Source of the DNA: Chlamydoabsidia padenii
Lineage: Eukaryota; Mucoromycota; Mucoromycetes; Mucorales; Cunninghamellaceae
DNA length: 64,000 nucleotides
Direction of reading: 5' to 3'
NCBI GenBank assembly: GCA_025330725.1
Contig: JAIWND010000003.1
Coordinates: 1-64,000 of the forward strand
Position 1 is the stretch's first letter. The number at the start of each line of letters is the position of its first letter. This document shows positions 47,905-58,960 of the stretch, piece by piece. The position numbers were made by a program, and so were the translations under genes. The notes below the pieces were generated by a model. The model searched no databases. It was not told the origin of the DNA and saw only the letters and a list, made by a program, of their open reading frames with translations.

Positions 47905-48148
47905 GAAAGGAACCCCCAATCCCCCACCTGACGAGATTTTAAACGCCGATTGACGAGACCTACCTGAGAACAAAGAGCCCTACTTTATGTTCAACACAAC
48001 AAGAATCAAAGGAGGTGGTGTTTATAGGAAGAGAACAGCTTGATGCAGGATTACTTTCACATTGATTGCTAGTGAAAAAATGTTGTCTACCAAAAACAAC
48101 GCATGGTATCAAAGTACCTAGAAATACAAGATTAACGGAGATTCTCAT
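46811..48148 (-). CDS. Secreted ribonuclease T2
   Basis: Seven exons (48148-47964, 47802-47778, 47705-47649, 47589-47478, 47412-47388, 47317-47295, 47241-46811) give 285 residues. Signal peptide (ISVNLVFLGTLIPCVVFG) then a Cys-rich start. Both catalytic blocks are there: CAS I WTVHGLWNNFC (His about 78) and CAS II SHEWNKHGVC (His about 137 and 142). RNase T2 cleaves single-stranded RNA through a 2',3'-cyclic intermediate in vacuoles or outside the cell. The exon 5 donor was set at GT|GTATCA because only this keeps the frame into SHEWNKHG. An Asp run (about seven) lies near the C-terminus. Intron 1 carries an A tract of about 45 nt (T in gene sense). Confidence 0.92.
47855..47899. repeat. Poly(A) tract (poly(T) in gene sense) in RNase T2 intron 1
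   Basis: About 45 A, the longest homopolymer in the window, upstream of the intron 1 acceptor of the RNase T2 gene. Confidence 0.9.
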
Positions 48149-48325
48149 GAGGGAAAAGAAGAAGAGAAAGGATCAAGTTGCATCATATGAACAAGACTTA
48201 TTTCATCACATTATTCTTATCTCCGACACCTATCTGAAACTTTAATCCACTGTATTATTATTTATTATAGAGCCTAAACAAGTTCCTTTATGCATATTTT
48301 TACAGAATCAAGCCATTGTTTTGAT

Positions 48326-49141
48326 TTATTGGTACATGTAAGATTTCTCGTCCCAAGAGTCAAGTTTCTGTGGAACATGAGCTGCATCAGGAATGGAAAC
48401 ACAATAAGAATCTTCGCTTTCTTGTGTATAACTATGGGCAGTGAGAGCTTGATACCTGTCATCCAGATGAATGCACAGGGTCTTGTTTTAAAAAGCGGGT
48501 GAGATTGCATTGATCGGCGTTTCAATCGTTTTTTTTTTTTTTCGGGATCACTTACATAAATTGATTGACGCCAGAACAAGTACCATCGAGGTCTTTGAGA
48601 ATTGAAACTATAATGTATTCCACGAATGTTTTCAGTGGCATTCAATCTATCACATAGTTCAAGTAAGAAAGCTTCAAACTAAACAAATGAAAAAGAGGTT
48701 AAAGAAGGGAAAAAAAAAAAAGAACCCCCGATTTTTAAATCCCGATATGCATACCTTGATTCGAATCATGCGTTGCCTCCATGCCAGAATGAAAGCAGTG
48801 ACATACATCAATACAGGCAAAATGATATAATGAGGAGTAATAAGACGACCAAGTAAAAGGAAAACCACGCCACATTCCAATAACCAACAACCTATGATGA
48901 TCGAAAACAAGACCCAGGGCGTTTTGGGTGGGGGGCAAGTGTTCACTGCATCATGGAATACGTCTAATACTGAACAGAAATCATGCTGAGCCCACTAAAT
49001 AAATCGTTAAACATTATTATCAACTTTCAAAACAAGACTTTTTTTTTGAAAAGGGACTCTTACTTTCTCTTGCAAGTCATTACTATTATAGCTGTGATCG
49101 AAACGCCGTTGAGAATTCAATCTCAATTCAATGGTTTTCAT
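48326..49141 (-). CDS. Unrecognised two-TM membrane protein
   Basis: Not recognised. Four exons (49141-49064, 48994-48755, 48678-48556, 48481-48326) join in phase to 198 residues. A cytosolic-looking, charged N-terminus (about 50 residues, with NSQRRFDHSYNSND) is followed by two adjacent membrane segments (about 53-75, WVLFSIIIGCWLLECGVVF; about 81-98, HYIILPVLMYVTAFILAW), a basic RQRMIRIK boundary and a soluble tail of about 95 residues. The tail has LLELCDRLNATENIRGIHY and FNSQRPRWYLFWRQSIY, which look conserved, then an acidic Ser/Asp-rich end. The hairpin of two helices suggests both ends face the cytosol. Splicing consistency and composition support a real gene; no function is proposed. 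Confidence 0.65.
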
Positions 49142-49586
49142 GATGATTTAGGATATTAAACTAGATAACTGAGAGAGAGAGAGAGAGAGGAACAATCAGT
49201 ATGATGAATCTTATATGGGTGTGAATATTATAAATTAATACAATCCATTCTTTCATTCTATATTATATTACATTGTTATTTTCTAGTGAAGGTAGGAAGG
49301 ATAGGAAAAAGAAGAAGAATGATATTAATAATTGGGAATGGGTATTTCCATCAAAAAGTAAAAGGGAAAAAAAAAGCACACGAATAGGAGCAATTAGATA
49401 TGCTGTGGAAAAGGAGTCTACAATAAGAGTTTATATTGTAGTAAAAGGAGGTCCCAAAAAGTTAAGGAGAAGTGAATCATTAAGGTTTTTATTATTATCA
49501 TAACAATACAACAGAATATGATATATACATATAAACTACAAACACTATTTTAAAGAGTTCGTTTCTATGTAGTAACCAGATCTAAT
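49142..49586. other. Short intergenic interval
   Basis: Holds the GA microsatellite at about 49171-49188 in the membrane-protein leader and AT-rich DNA past the GH15 stop. The 76-codon Lys/Arg-rich frame at 49273-49503 is low-complexity and not called. Confidence 0.4.
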
Positions 49587-49620
49587 CTAATGTAGGGCAC
49601 GATCCAAGTTGAAGGCGGCT

Positions 49621-49658
<38 letters not shown>

Positions 49659-52458
49659 TAAATGCATGATCAACGTTTCAAATCCCGCCAATGACTTACC
49701 ACTGATAAACGCAATATGAGTAAATGCTTGAGGAAAGTTCCCCAAAAGTTCCCCACTTCGTGCTATTTCTTCACTAAATAGACCCAGATGATTTCCATAA
49801 GATAACATACGTTCAAACATCACGGATGCCCGCACCAAAAGTTTCTTGTCATAGTGACCAGCCCGAGCCAAAGCTTCTACCAGCCAAAAAGTACACATCG
49901 AGAATGCGCCTTCTTCGCCACCAACCCCATCATCTGTTGTCAAAAAGTTGTATCTAAACACAAGATCATTGGATAGCAAACCACCTTATATAGTCCATAA
50001 TGTAAATATAAAAAAAAAAAAGAGAGAGAGAGAGAGATGAGTATAAGTATGTATATCTTTTTTTTTTCTTTTCTATTTCGACTGACAACTTACCTTTTTC
50101 GGGAGGCAATAAGATTCGTTGAATGGTGTTTAACATACGTGGATCAGTGGGAGAGCTGAAGAATACCAAAGGCATGATCAAACAACTTGCATCCACAGCA
50201 TCGGGTGTTTCAATACTTTGTGAATACATGTTGAATTTCTTGTTGTAGCATTCTGTTTGGATGACTTCGTAGATAGTGTCTCTGGTGTGAAGCCATTTAT
50301 CCCGCTCGAAGCATGGGAATTGTCGTTTTGATGCTAATCGAAGAGCTATATAGTAAAGTGGTTAGTATATTGTTATGAGTTTTGATTAGTTGATTTTCTT
50401 ACCTCTGTCCAATGCCACCCAGCACATGATCATTGAATACGTGAATCGTTGTTTCGATGAGCGGACTTCCCAAATAGACATGTCGGGTAATTCCCAATGA
50501 TCGACCACATAGTTTGCCAGTTTGCGGACCACACACCACATATCATAAGAGACAGGCGAGCCATACTTGTTATATAAATAAATTCCATCCATCAATTCAC
50601 CATAAATGTCCAGTTGAAGATGATCAGCCGCACCGTTACCCACCCGCACTGGTCTTGATGATCGATAACCTTCAAAATGGTCCAAGCTATATTCCTCAAG
50701 TTCCTTTGATCCATCAATGCTGTACATAATGTTGAGTGATCCATCTTCATTCTATAGTAAAAATGAAAAGAAGAAGAAAAGGTGAGTGTTGTTATGTGTT
50801 TAGGTTGAGGGTTAACTTACCAAATCATTACATCGTGCCTCGATATAATCCAAATACTTCTTTGCTTCTTCAGTGAATCCAAGTCGAAGGAAGGCATAAA
50901 TCGTAAAGGAAGAATCCCGGATCCACACGTATCGATAATCCCAATTTCGTTCACCGCCAATAGCTATTTTCATGCAAGAAGAAAAAGAATTGATGAGTAT
51001 CACGTCTTTATCCTTTTTTCTTCATGTCCATTACCTTCAGGAATACCAAATGTTGGAGCAGCGATCACGGCACCGGTCTATAAAATATAAAAAGATGATC
51101 AGTACTTTGTTTCTGATAGTGGAAAGAGAGAGAGAAAAAGAGAGACATACCGGTTCATAAGTCAACAATTTCAAAGTCAGCGCCGAGCGTAATACATGTT
51201 CCCGCCATCGCCCATTGTAGATACTTGACCCAATCCAAGATTGCCAATATTTCGCAGTCTGTCGAAACAAAGCATCCATCAAACCCACAGTCAAAGGAGG
51301 ATCATAAGAGTGACGAGTCAGTCGACATTGGAGACTTTCATTAGGTCTTTCTTCTGGTGGCAATTCCCGGAAGATGAAGGTGACTTTTTGGCTTTCTTCC
51401 AAGGTAAAAGAGGAGACCACGCCCGGTCCTTTTAATCCCAATTCGGTTGCATCTTTGTCCAAGTGGAATTTGATCAATGGAAAATCATAGTCACCACAGA
51501 CAGAGAGGAAGCGAAGATCCATTTTCAGTTGATTATTGTCATCAGAGGTCTTGAATCCAGGCTTGTCCGCCACAAACACCACACTTTGAGGAGATGATTC
51601 ACTTCTGTTGTTACCACTGTCGCCATTGCATTCACCCCCAAATGGCATAGTACGGTCCAGTTTCGCCTTGAGTTCACGAGGATCATGATCAATAACATTA
51701 GCAGTATGAGCAGATTGACCATAGTTGAAAGAGGGGAAACATTCCAGCCTAAAGTCCACCGTACCACGAATCACACGCACCGATCGGATCACCCATGGCA
51801 ACAAAGGTTTCTTGACAGTGCTTTGGCTCTTTTCAGGAATATGCATATAATCGGTGATTTCAGACACACCATCGTTCGACATGAATCTGGTGACCAAGAT
51901 GTTGCTGTTGGGAAGATATTGCTGCTTGTTACTGGTGTAATGCACTGGTTTGATCGAGAAATGACCACCTTTGTCCTTGTCCAATAACCGACAAAAGATG
52001 GACGGGCTGTCAAATTTGGGGTAACAGTAAAAATCCAAGGAGCCATCCGTACCACACAATGCCACCGTACGCAAATTACCAATGATACCATAGTTTTCAA
52101 TAGGGAGATAGCCACGGGTCCTAATATCGCACCTGGTGTTTTCCGTTAATGAGGTGGCGCTTCCCCGTCGTTGATGTTGGCGTGATTCATCTTGATCGTT
52201 AGGACTTGAGCCGTCTGAATCGGCCACATCAGATCTATTGGAGAGTCGTCTATTGTCCGCCACATAACGCACGCCGCCTGGGAACTTGTGAGCTGGTTCT
52301 TTTCTTGCTTCGATTTCACTATCTAGTTGATACCCAAAAGACTATTAAAAGAGAGAGACACCTTTAGTATCCTATTGCTGTTACACTTGTCAAGATTCAT
52401 TCGTCATTACCTTGTCTTCATGTTCTTCTTGAGGGTTGAGATCATAAGTGCGTGACAT
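49587..52458 (-). CDS. Cytosolic GH15 hydrolase (glucoamylase/trehalase-like)
   Basis: Eight exons (52458-52411, 52341-51151, 51077-51035, 50963-50821, 50751-50403, 50345-50094, 49984-49700, 49618-49587) give 780 residues. No signal peptide. A disordered start with Arg/Ser sites is followed by a beta-sandwich domain ([40 protein letters not shown]) and an (alpha/alpha)6 domain with the GH15 signature [18 protein letters not shown] (about 430-447). Further family features are [20 protein letters not shown] and [11 protein letters not shown] to [17 protein letters not shown]. This is the prokaryote-type GH15 layout, which includes actinobacterial trehalases and glucodextranases, not the secreted fungal glucoamylase. 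Substrate (trehalose, maltodextrin or glycogen-derived glucan) cannot be told from sequence. Confidence 0.9.
49625..49656. repeat. Poly(A) tract (poly(T) in gene sense) in GH15 intron 7
   Basis: About 32 A directly before the last GH15 acceptor in gene sense, acting as the polypyrimidine tract. Confidence 0.9.
49677..49688 (-). promoter_or_regulatory. GCGGGATTTGAA word inside GH15 intron 7
   Basis: Perfect copy of the recurrent 12-mer in an intron, in sense orientation for the minus-strand gene. It does not fit a simple promoter role and may be chance or an internal regulatory site. Confidence 0.25.
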
Positions 52459-53107
52459 TTTTGACAGTGTTAAAGGAATATAAAAATAAGAAGAAAGAGG
52501 AAGAAGAAAAAATGAAAAAAGAGAAATTTGAACCCGAAACAATTATGGAAAGCCCTGTAAAAAAAATCGGAGTTTCATTTCCCCGGGTGTTTTATGCGAA
52601 TGATGTGGGGGTCTTTCTTATCAATAAAGTGAAAAAGACAAATGACAGCACAATCACAGTATCAAATTTGTATTATATGCTATTAAAATCATCTTGTTTC
52701 ATTATATGTATCATAGACATCTTTTTTTTTTTTTTTTTTTTTCGTTCTTCCTATCATACATAATGTCAACTTTTACTTATACTCCAGTTTATTATTGGAG
52801 CTTTTTTTTTTATTCTTTTCTTTACGTATAATAGTATCAAGTGATACGTTTGTCTTCTCAAGTATGATAGGATTAAATCACTCTAAATTGTTTAAAGGCA
52901 TCAAGATGGTTTAAAGTGGTAATGCGTAATGCCCACGCTGGGTTAAAAGTTGATTTGGCGGCGGGATTTGAAAAGTGATTTGACTTTGTGAAAAATAAAA
53001 TGGTGGCGGGCAACGAGTTGCTTCTTTTTGTTTCTCTTTTTCCCTCCTTTATACAATCGATTCCCTTTGTCTCTACCAAGTCCAGCTCACTAATACAACT
53101 CTAATCA
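52459..53107. other. Divergent promoter region (GH15 / RSC7-PHD)
   Basis: Contains A-rich leader DNA with TTTGAACCCG about 70 bp upstream of the GH15 start, a T tract at about 52722-52742, and a perfect GCGGGATTTGAA at 52961. No gene called. Confidence 0.5.
52961..52972 (+). promoter_or_regulatory. GCGGGATTTGAA word upstream of RSC7-PHD gene
   Basis: Perfect copy preceded by GGCG, 136 bp before the start codon and in sense orientation. Confidence 0.45.
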
Positions 53108-53493
53108 ATGCCAAAAGGTAAATAATGACAAGAGAAGAAGTATCCATTCTTGACATACTAATTCCCATCGTTTTATAATTCCTTATCCCAACAAAAGGAC
53201 GACCAAGAAGAAGCTCTGGAATCAACAAGGTCGATTCTTCCTCAAACACGGCAAGATCATCTACACCAGAAACCGATGATCTCAGTTTACGAAGAAGCAC
53301 ACGAAAACGAAGATCCTCAACTCATCAAGAAGACGAAGCACTCCTTTCTCAACAAACAAAACGACGAAAAGACGATTTACCTCCACCAGCTTCCGAAGAC
53401 TCTGACGCTGAACAAGAAAGTGACATTGATGAAGCAGGGGAAAAGAAAATTGACCGACATGGGAATCTACAAGATGGTAATAGACTATTTGAG

Positions 53494-53527
<34 letters not shown>

Positions 53528-56231
53528 TATAGTACCAGTTATTAATTCGTTTGTTCTTCTTTTATACTGTAAATAGATCGAGTCTTCAAGGCACCCACCT
53601 TTACCTTACCAACTCGTGGTGAAACGGTGCTTATGCTTGCTATGGAGCCTGCCAAAATACTAGGATTCCGTGATAGTCATATCTTCTTCAACAAAAACCC
53701 TTCTTTGGAACGCGTACGACTGACGGAGGAAGAAAAGGATATTCTCGTGGAACGAAATATGGTACTCTCATGGTTTCGACATAGAGATGTGGCAGTGGTG
53801 ACAGCAAGGTCTGTATTCAAACGATTTGGTGCCAAGATTATCAAAAAAGGGAAAAGATGCAGGGACGACTATTATGAAGCCAAGGCAAGGGAACAAGGAT
53901 TTACAGGTGAAACAGCAACAATCGAAAAGAAATCTGAAGTGATGGCTCTCAAAACGATGGTGGGGGATGATATCTATGATCTTGACGACTCTCAAAATCA
54001 TTCTCGCCGGTCGATACTTAACAACAACAATGGTGATGATAATAATGATTCAGGCAGTGATACGGAATATACTACTACAGCCTCACTTAACGATCAAACG
54101 TGGATTCACTATGCTGCATTGGGTGCTCGTGGTTTTAATACTCAATTACGCCATTGTCGTAATAGAAAGTCCACTTTTTATGATACTCATACCAATATCA
54201 ATCAAGTCCCTTTATCAACACAACCAAGTAAATGTGAATGGATTTCACTTGCAAATACCACCGACAAGAAGAAAAAAACATCCAACGACGAAAATGACGA
54301 ATCATCACATACATCAATCACATTTAACACAACACCTTCCAACCAAAAGGATATTACTACTACAGCATTCGAATACAGTTATCTTTCTTATGGGGAATTC
54401 TTGATGGATCACACCAAAACGACGGAAATCTTGGATTCTTTACCTGCACATATACGCCCTGTAGTTGATAAACTCATCACACCTCCACCTCATCTATCCA
54501 TCAACAATGGCAACATATCACCTGATACAGTAACTGCTATGGAATATCCTATTGCATTGGCTGAAAATCAATATCAAGATTCTTTTCCAATGTAAGTGGA
54601 TTATATACTGTTATGTTATCTTGATCTAACCAAAACATATATGTTTATTTATTGTTAACTCACTAGTCATTTTAACCGCTTTGGATTGAATCGACCAATT
54701 GTACAAGGACCAGCAACTGTTATCGGAAGGACACAATCTATGATGGCACAGCAGCATTATCTCAATCAAGTTTATCAATATGTCAACTTGACAAAGGGAT
54801 TATCACAAGGAATCCAACAAAGCACTCCACCATCCTTTTGGCCTCAACCTCTACCGAAATCAAATGGTCCTTCAAGTACTTCTCATGTAAGAGTAGAACA
54901 TGTCATTATGGGGATTGAATACTTTATATACTAATCATGTTGTTGTTATTATTATAAAATAGGCTATTGACAACACTGAACAACGTGGCGACCAGAAAAT
55001 GTCAGAGAAAGATACATCAGAAGAAATCAAGGTAAAGAAAAAAGAAGGGGGAAGGAATATGTATTATCCTTGTTGTTAACTCTTCTTTCTTCGTATAACT
55101 AAAGCCTCCAGTCAAATCAACGTCTGAATGCACAGAATGTCATCAAATTCATGCACCCGATACGGAACAACCTTTGTGTGACGCCTTCTCAATGATCTCC
55201 TGCTCCAAATGTCAACACAAGTATCATCCTGTCTGTGCCAATTTAACCACTCCCAAACAATTGGCTGCTGTAGAATGCTACCCTTGGTCTTGTCCTGAAT
55301 GTAAAATATGTTGTGTCTGTACTTCTGCTGGCGATGAAACAAAATTAATGATATGTGATGGATGCGATCGGGGATGGCATACTGATTGGTAAAGACAAAA
55401 GGGGGAAGAAGAAGAAAAAAAAAATACATGAAAGGTAAAACGACTAAACCATTCCTCATTTGTTACTAGTTGTACTCCTCCTGTCAGTGAAATCCCAGAA
55501 GGTAAGCCAAATGAAGATGATATGAATAACTAACTAACTAACAAATTGATCTCTTTATTATTATCAAGGATCCTGGCTCTGTCCTTTTTGTGCTGTATGT
55601 CACAGTTGTGATATCATCAATGAAGTCGACATGAGCGATGATACTTATGCCGACCGTATGCATGCCGTAGCTCCACCCACCACCAATTACAATTTCCCAA
55701 TCTACCTAGCAACCTATTGTGGACCATGTTACACCAACTTTGAAGAAGATCGATTCTGCCCGGTGTGTTTACGATCTTATACCGATGGGGACGATGTGGC
55801 CGACGCTGACAAGGAAATGGTGGCATGTGATTCATGTGATCGGTGGGTCCATTCACGATGTGATGATACACTGACTCAAGAACGATACCAACAACTATGT
55901 GATGATGAAGGTGCCAAATATTCATGTCCTCTATGTTCAAGCCGAGTACAACCTACTGATCCGGGTTCAAGTATAGCAATCATGGCATTACAAGGATTGA
56001 CTCGCCCTTCTGGGATCCCCATTGGGCTCATTGGCGGGAAGGTAATAAATAGTCAAATGGTTGGGGACAATCATTTAACTTTCTTTTTTTTTTTTTTTTT
56101 TTTTTTTTTCTCTCTCTCTCTTTTAGGTCAAGACCCGTGGTCTGATAGAATACAAGTCTCATAAACTCGGTGTACCTGGAATTAGCGGCACGGAATTAAC
56201 AGGATTACCAACCAATGGATTACCACAATAG
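53108..56231 (+). CDS. RSC7/Swp82-type chromatin-remodelling subunit fused to three PHD fingers
   Basis: Nine exons (53108-53117, 53198-53476, 53577-54591, 54667-54886, 54963-55031, 55105-55388, 55470-55501, 55569-56041, 56127-56231) give 828 residues. The start MPKGRPRRSS is an AT-hook-like motif made across a 10-nt first exon. Residues about 97-195 form the CRC subunit domain of Rsc7/Swp82: FTLPTRGETVLMLAMEPAKI, LGFRDSHIFFNKNPSLERV, VTARSVFKRFGAKII and CRDDYYEAKARE. A Ser/Asn-rich middle follows. A tandem PHD pair (about 539-650) is of the DPF/PHF10 type (HPVCANLTTPKQL, YPWSCPECKICCVC, MICDGCDRGWHTDCC, GSWLCPFC); a third PHD is at about 687-755 (VACDSCDRWVHSRC). Probably a SWI/SNF or RSC subunit reading histone H3 tails. 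Yeast Rsc7 and Swp82 lack the PHD part. Confidence 0.85.
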
Positions 56232-56354
56232 ATTCTTCTTTTTTATAATAAAGCATAGCTATAGTCATATTGGTATTTAAATAGAAGTATATTGGGACAA
56301 ATAAAGTTGCTTTTTATTAAATGTTATGCAATGATATTATAATATATGACTATA

Positions 56355-57230
56355 CTAGGATGGAAGAGATATAACGGATGGAGGGGTATTCTTTCCAGAG
56401 GAGGACGATTGATGATTGATCCAAGACAAGTATGAGTTCCAACCTAGAGCCACCACATTAGTGACCATCAACCGATGATTCAGTGGCACCATGTAAAAGT
56501 TAAAGAGTTGGACAGCTGGCCATAACTATAAGAAAAAAACAAAAAAGATGAGTGACCGAATAGAGAGAGAAAGGTGCTGTTACCTTATAATTATTGATGA
56601 CAGCAGTTTGATATCCACGATCCAGTTTCTTTTTGATTTGATCCACTGATTTCCCTTCAAACAGACCTTGGGTAGAGAAAAACACTAGGCGAATAAAAGG
56701 GTTAGTCATGTATTGTCTGCCTAGTGTGTCATGACTTACCACCAATAAAGACAGGGGCAAACAAGATTTGATCAATGGCGACCTTTTTCACTAGAGCTAA
56801 ATAACAAAGAGTCAGTCCACGTTATAAAGTATGGCTTTTTTTTTCCCCCTTTACCTTTAAAAGGGGTGGTCGCTTTGACATTGTGTTCCAAGAAACGATA
56901 CCAAGTGCTGAATGGATTTAAATAAACAAAATAGGTTAACAAATTAAGGCCACTTTTTTTTTTGACAACTTACCTTAATGTTGGCCCAGCCACAATACCG
57001 CCAAAAACTATCATACGCCCTGTTCTAATAAAGTCATGATGATCCATCCCTCGTTGTTCCACGCCCTGCTGAGCAATCAAATCACCAGCGCCAAAAAGAC
57101 AACCTATGTTATGAGTCAATATGATGTATATGTGAATTCATCTTTGTTTCTTTTTTTTTTTTTTACCTGTGCTGATGCTTTGTATAAGAATAGGATGTTT
57201 GGTCAATAGTCGATTATAGATTGAAAACAT
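56355..57230 (-). CDS. SYM1: Mpv17/PMP22-family inner-membrane protein (Sym1-like)
   Basis: Six exons (57230-57167, 57103-56974, 56907-56855, 56796-56740, 56684-56584, 56525-56355) give 191 residues, the family length plus a short Ser/Pro tail. Features in order: [33 protein letters not shown], the [12 protein letters not shown] segment, [14 protein letters not shown] and the signature [24 protein letters not shown] followed by [10 protein letters not shown]. Mpv17/Sym1 proteins form small channels in the mitochondrial inner membrane and matter for heat stress and mtDNA maintenance. In-frame upstream ATGs exist, but the start at 57230 matches family N-termini. The promoter word GCGGGATTTGAA lies 68 bp upstream in sense. 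Confidence 0.92.
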
Positions 57231-57297
57231 GGGCAAGGAAGGGAAGGGAAGGTAAAAAGAAGGTAAAAGCACAACCCGAATCTTTTTCTCCATTTCA

Positions 57298-57309
57298 TTC
57301 AAATCCCGC
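57298..57309 (-). promoter_or_regulatory. GCGGGATTTGAA word upstream of Mpv17/Sym1
   Basis: Perfect copy, 68 bp upstream of the start codon and in sense orientation for this minus-strand gene. Confidence 0.45.
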
Positions 57310-57960
57310 CCGAACTTGAAAGCCACTAAAAAATGACGGGAGTTGAAATCAAGTAAATTCATGCCGATGAATTTTCCTTTTTAGTGGTTTATTCAAATAC
57401 CCCCCCCTAATGAATTCAAGTTTAGATGAGTCAAAGGAATATATTGGCACGAAAAAAAAATCTCCTACCCGATGCATAGGCGTTCTTGTACCTATAACTG
57501 GTATACATATCGACAAGCGGGTACAATGGGTTCCTAGTACAAATATACAACTTGAGCCAAATGAAAAAATAGCAGTGCCTAAAAGACAACCATTGGCGGT
57601 TACAGTAACAAAACCATTTCAATCCCGTTGTTCTTTGCAAACGCTTTGTTTTGCCATGTTTTTTTTTCCAGACCCTACTTTATCTATAAAATCCTATTTT
57701 CAAATTCCCGTCCCAAGTCTGGTGAGTAAATTTAATTTTTCGTCGATTAGGGTAAACTTTAGCCCAAGTGGCTTCCTATAGGCTTCATCTCATTAATGCA
57801 AACTATGATGGTCAATGTCCTGTATAAGATTGTTATAATTTGACAATGCATGGATTTTGATCATCTGATTTTTTCTTTTTCACACCATATAAAAGAGCTT
57901 TTTAAATTCTTTTTCTTTAACAAACAACAACAACTTGTCAGTCAATTCTTGGATGAGAAT

Positions 57961-58010
57961 ATGGCTGGCACCCCTCCTTTGAGAGGGAAGGGTACGGGGC
58001 TTTGGCCAAC
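57961..58010 (+). other. Possible orphan first exon
   Basis: A TATA-like ATATAAAAG (about 57888) and a CAACAACAAC leader precede ATG 57961, which reads MAGTPPLRGKGTGLWPT up to a GTAAGT donor. A branch-point-like TACTAAC lies near 58062, but no downstream exon is convincing and LTR-like DNA starts about 240 bp on. It may be the remnant of a disrupted gene or a very short gene. Not recognised. Confidence 0.25.
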
Positions 58011-58697
58011 GGTAAGTGAAAAATAAAAGGAAACCACATACTTCCCACATAATACTAACTGGTATTTCATTCGCCGCTTATTCGACGAAAAATTCAAGTT
58101 ACCCAAGTCTGGTTGATGCTTTTTTTTTATTTCATACAATTAAAAGGTTGAACTTGATTCACAAAAAGTTACGGTATTCCCTTTTGAGGTATATAGTACT
58201 TGCTCAAAAGAGAGTCGAATTACCTACTATCAACAAATAACCGCTGTTGGGAATGAGATCTTTGATCTCGACCAGTTTTTTGAACTGGACAGGTCCTGCT
58301 GGTCTTAATTTTTAATCGGCGAACAAAAACCTAACCCTCGCCGACATCTATCTTTCATATGGTTACCCTTACCCCTGAATTCACAGTTAGTATAAATATC
58401 ACATCTTTTCAATTGAATTCATTTCAATTTTCTTTTGATAAAAAACTACAATAAAAATCAAAAAGGTCTTTATTACAAGCTACTTGAAAAGTGTAACTAT
58501 TGTTTTTACTGCTCTTACTGTTGGATCAAGAGCCCCTTTTTATTTTATTTTCAAATCCCGACTATACCTCGGTCGATCTTTTTCTTTTCCTCTTAAATTA
58601 CCAAGTACATTCAAGTACATCTTAACGGTTGAATCTTACCAAAAAGATCCTGGTGCTCACTACATATTATACAAACACAAACTGCTTTTATAACTCT

Positions 58698-58732
58698 TGT
58701 TACCTTAACTACAACCAGTTATAGTGGTAACA
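58698..58732. repeat. 35-bp hairpin, copy 1
   Basis: Perfect 7-bp outer stem TGTTACC/GGTAACA with an inner TAACT/AGTTA stem. A second related copy lies 228 bp downstream. Confidence 0.6.
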
Positions 58733-58925
58733 TATTTTGGTGCTCACTACAAGGGATATCTTTACTAAACCCAGGGAACATCAATCATTTTAACAAGAAA
58801 ATCTATTTCAAGATCCGCCACATTTGGAAAATCTACCCCACACTTTAAACTTTAATACATACAAAACATAGTTTTTGAGCTTAAGATACTCTAACATATA
58901 CCAGATTTAGCCGTATCGCTACCCT

Positions 58926-58960
58926 TGTTGCCATAACTCATATCAGTTATAGTCGCAACA
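58926..58960. repeat. 35-bp hairpin, copy 2
   Basis: Same length and layout as copy 1, with outer stem TGTTGC/GCAACA and the same inner TAACT/AGTTA stem. Stem positions 5 and 31 change together (A-T in copy 1, G-C here). Confidence 0.6.

Noticed and set aside
49273..49503. 76-codon Lys/Arg-rich frame.
   Set aside because: Low-complexity purine-rich DNA next to a GA repeat; no conserved pattern.
58329..58345. CCTAACCCTCGCC as a telomere-like repeat.
   Set aside because: Only one and a half units in a retroelement-rich region; no array.
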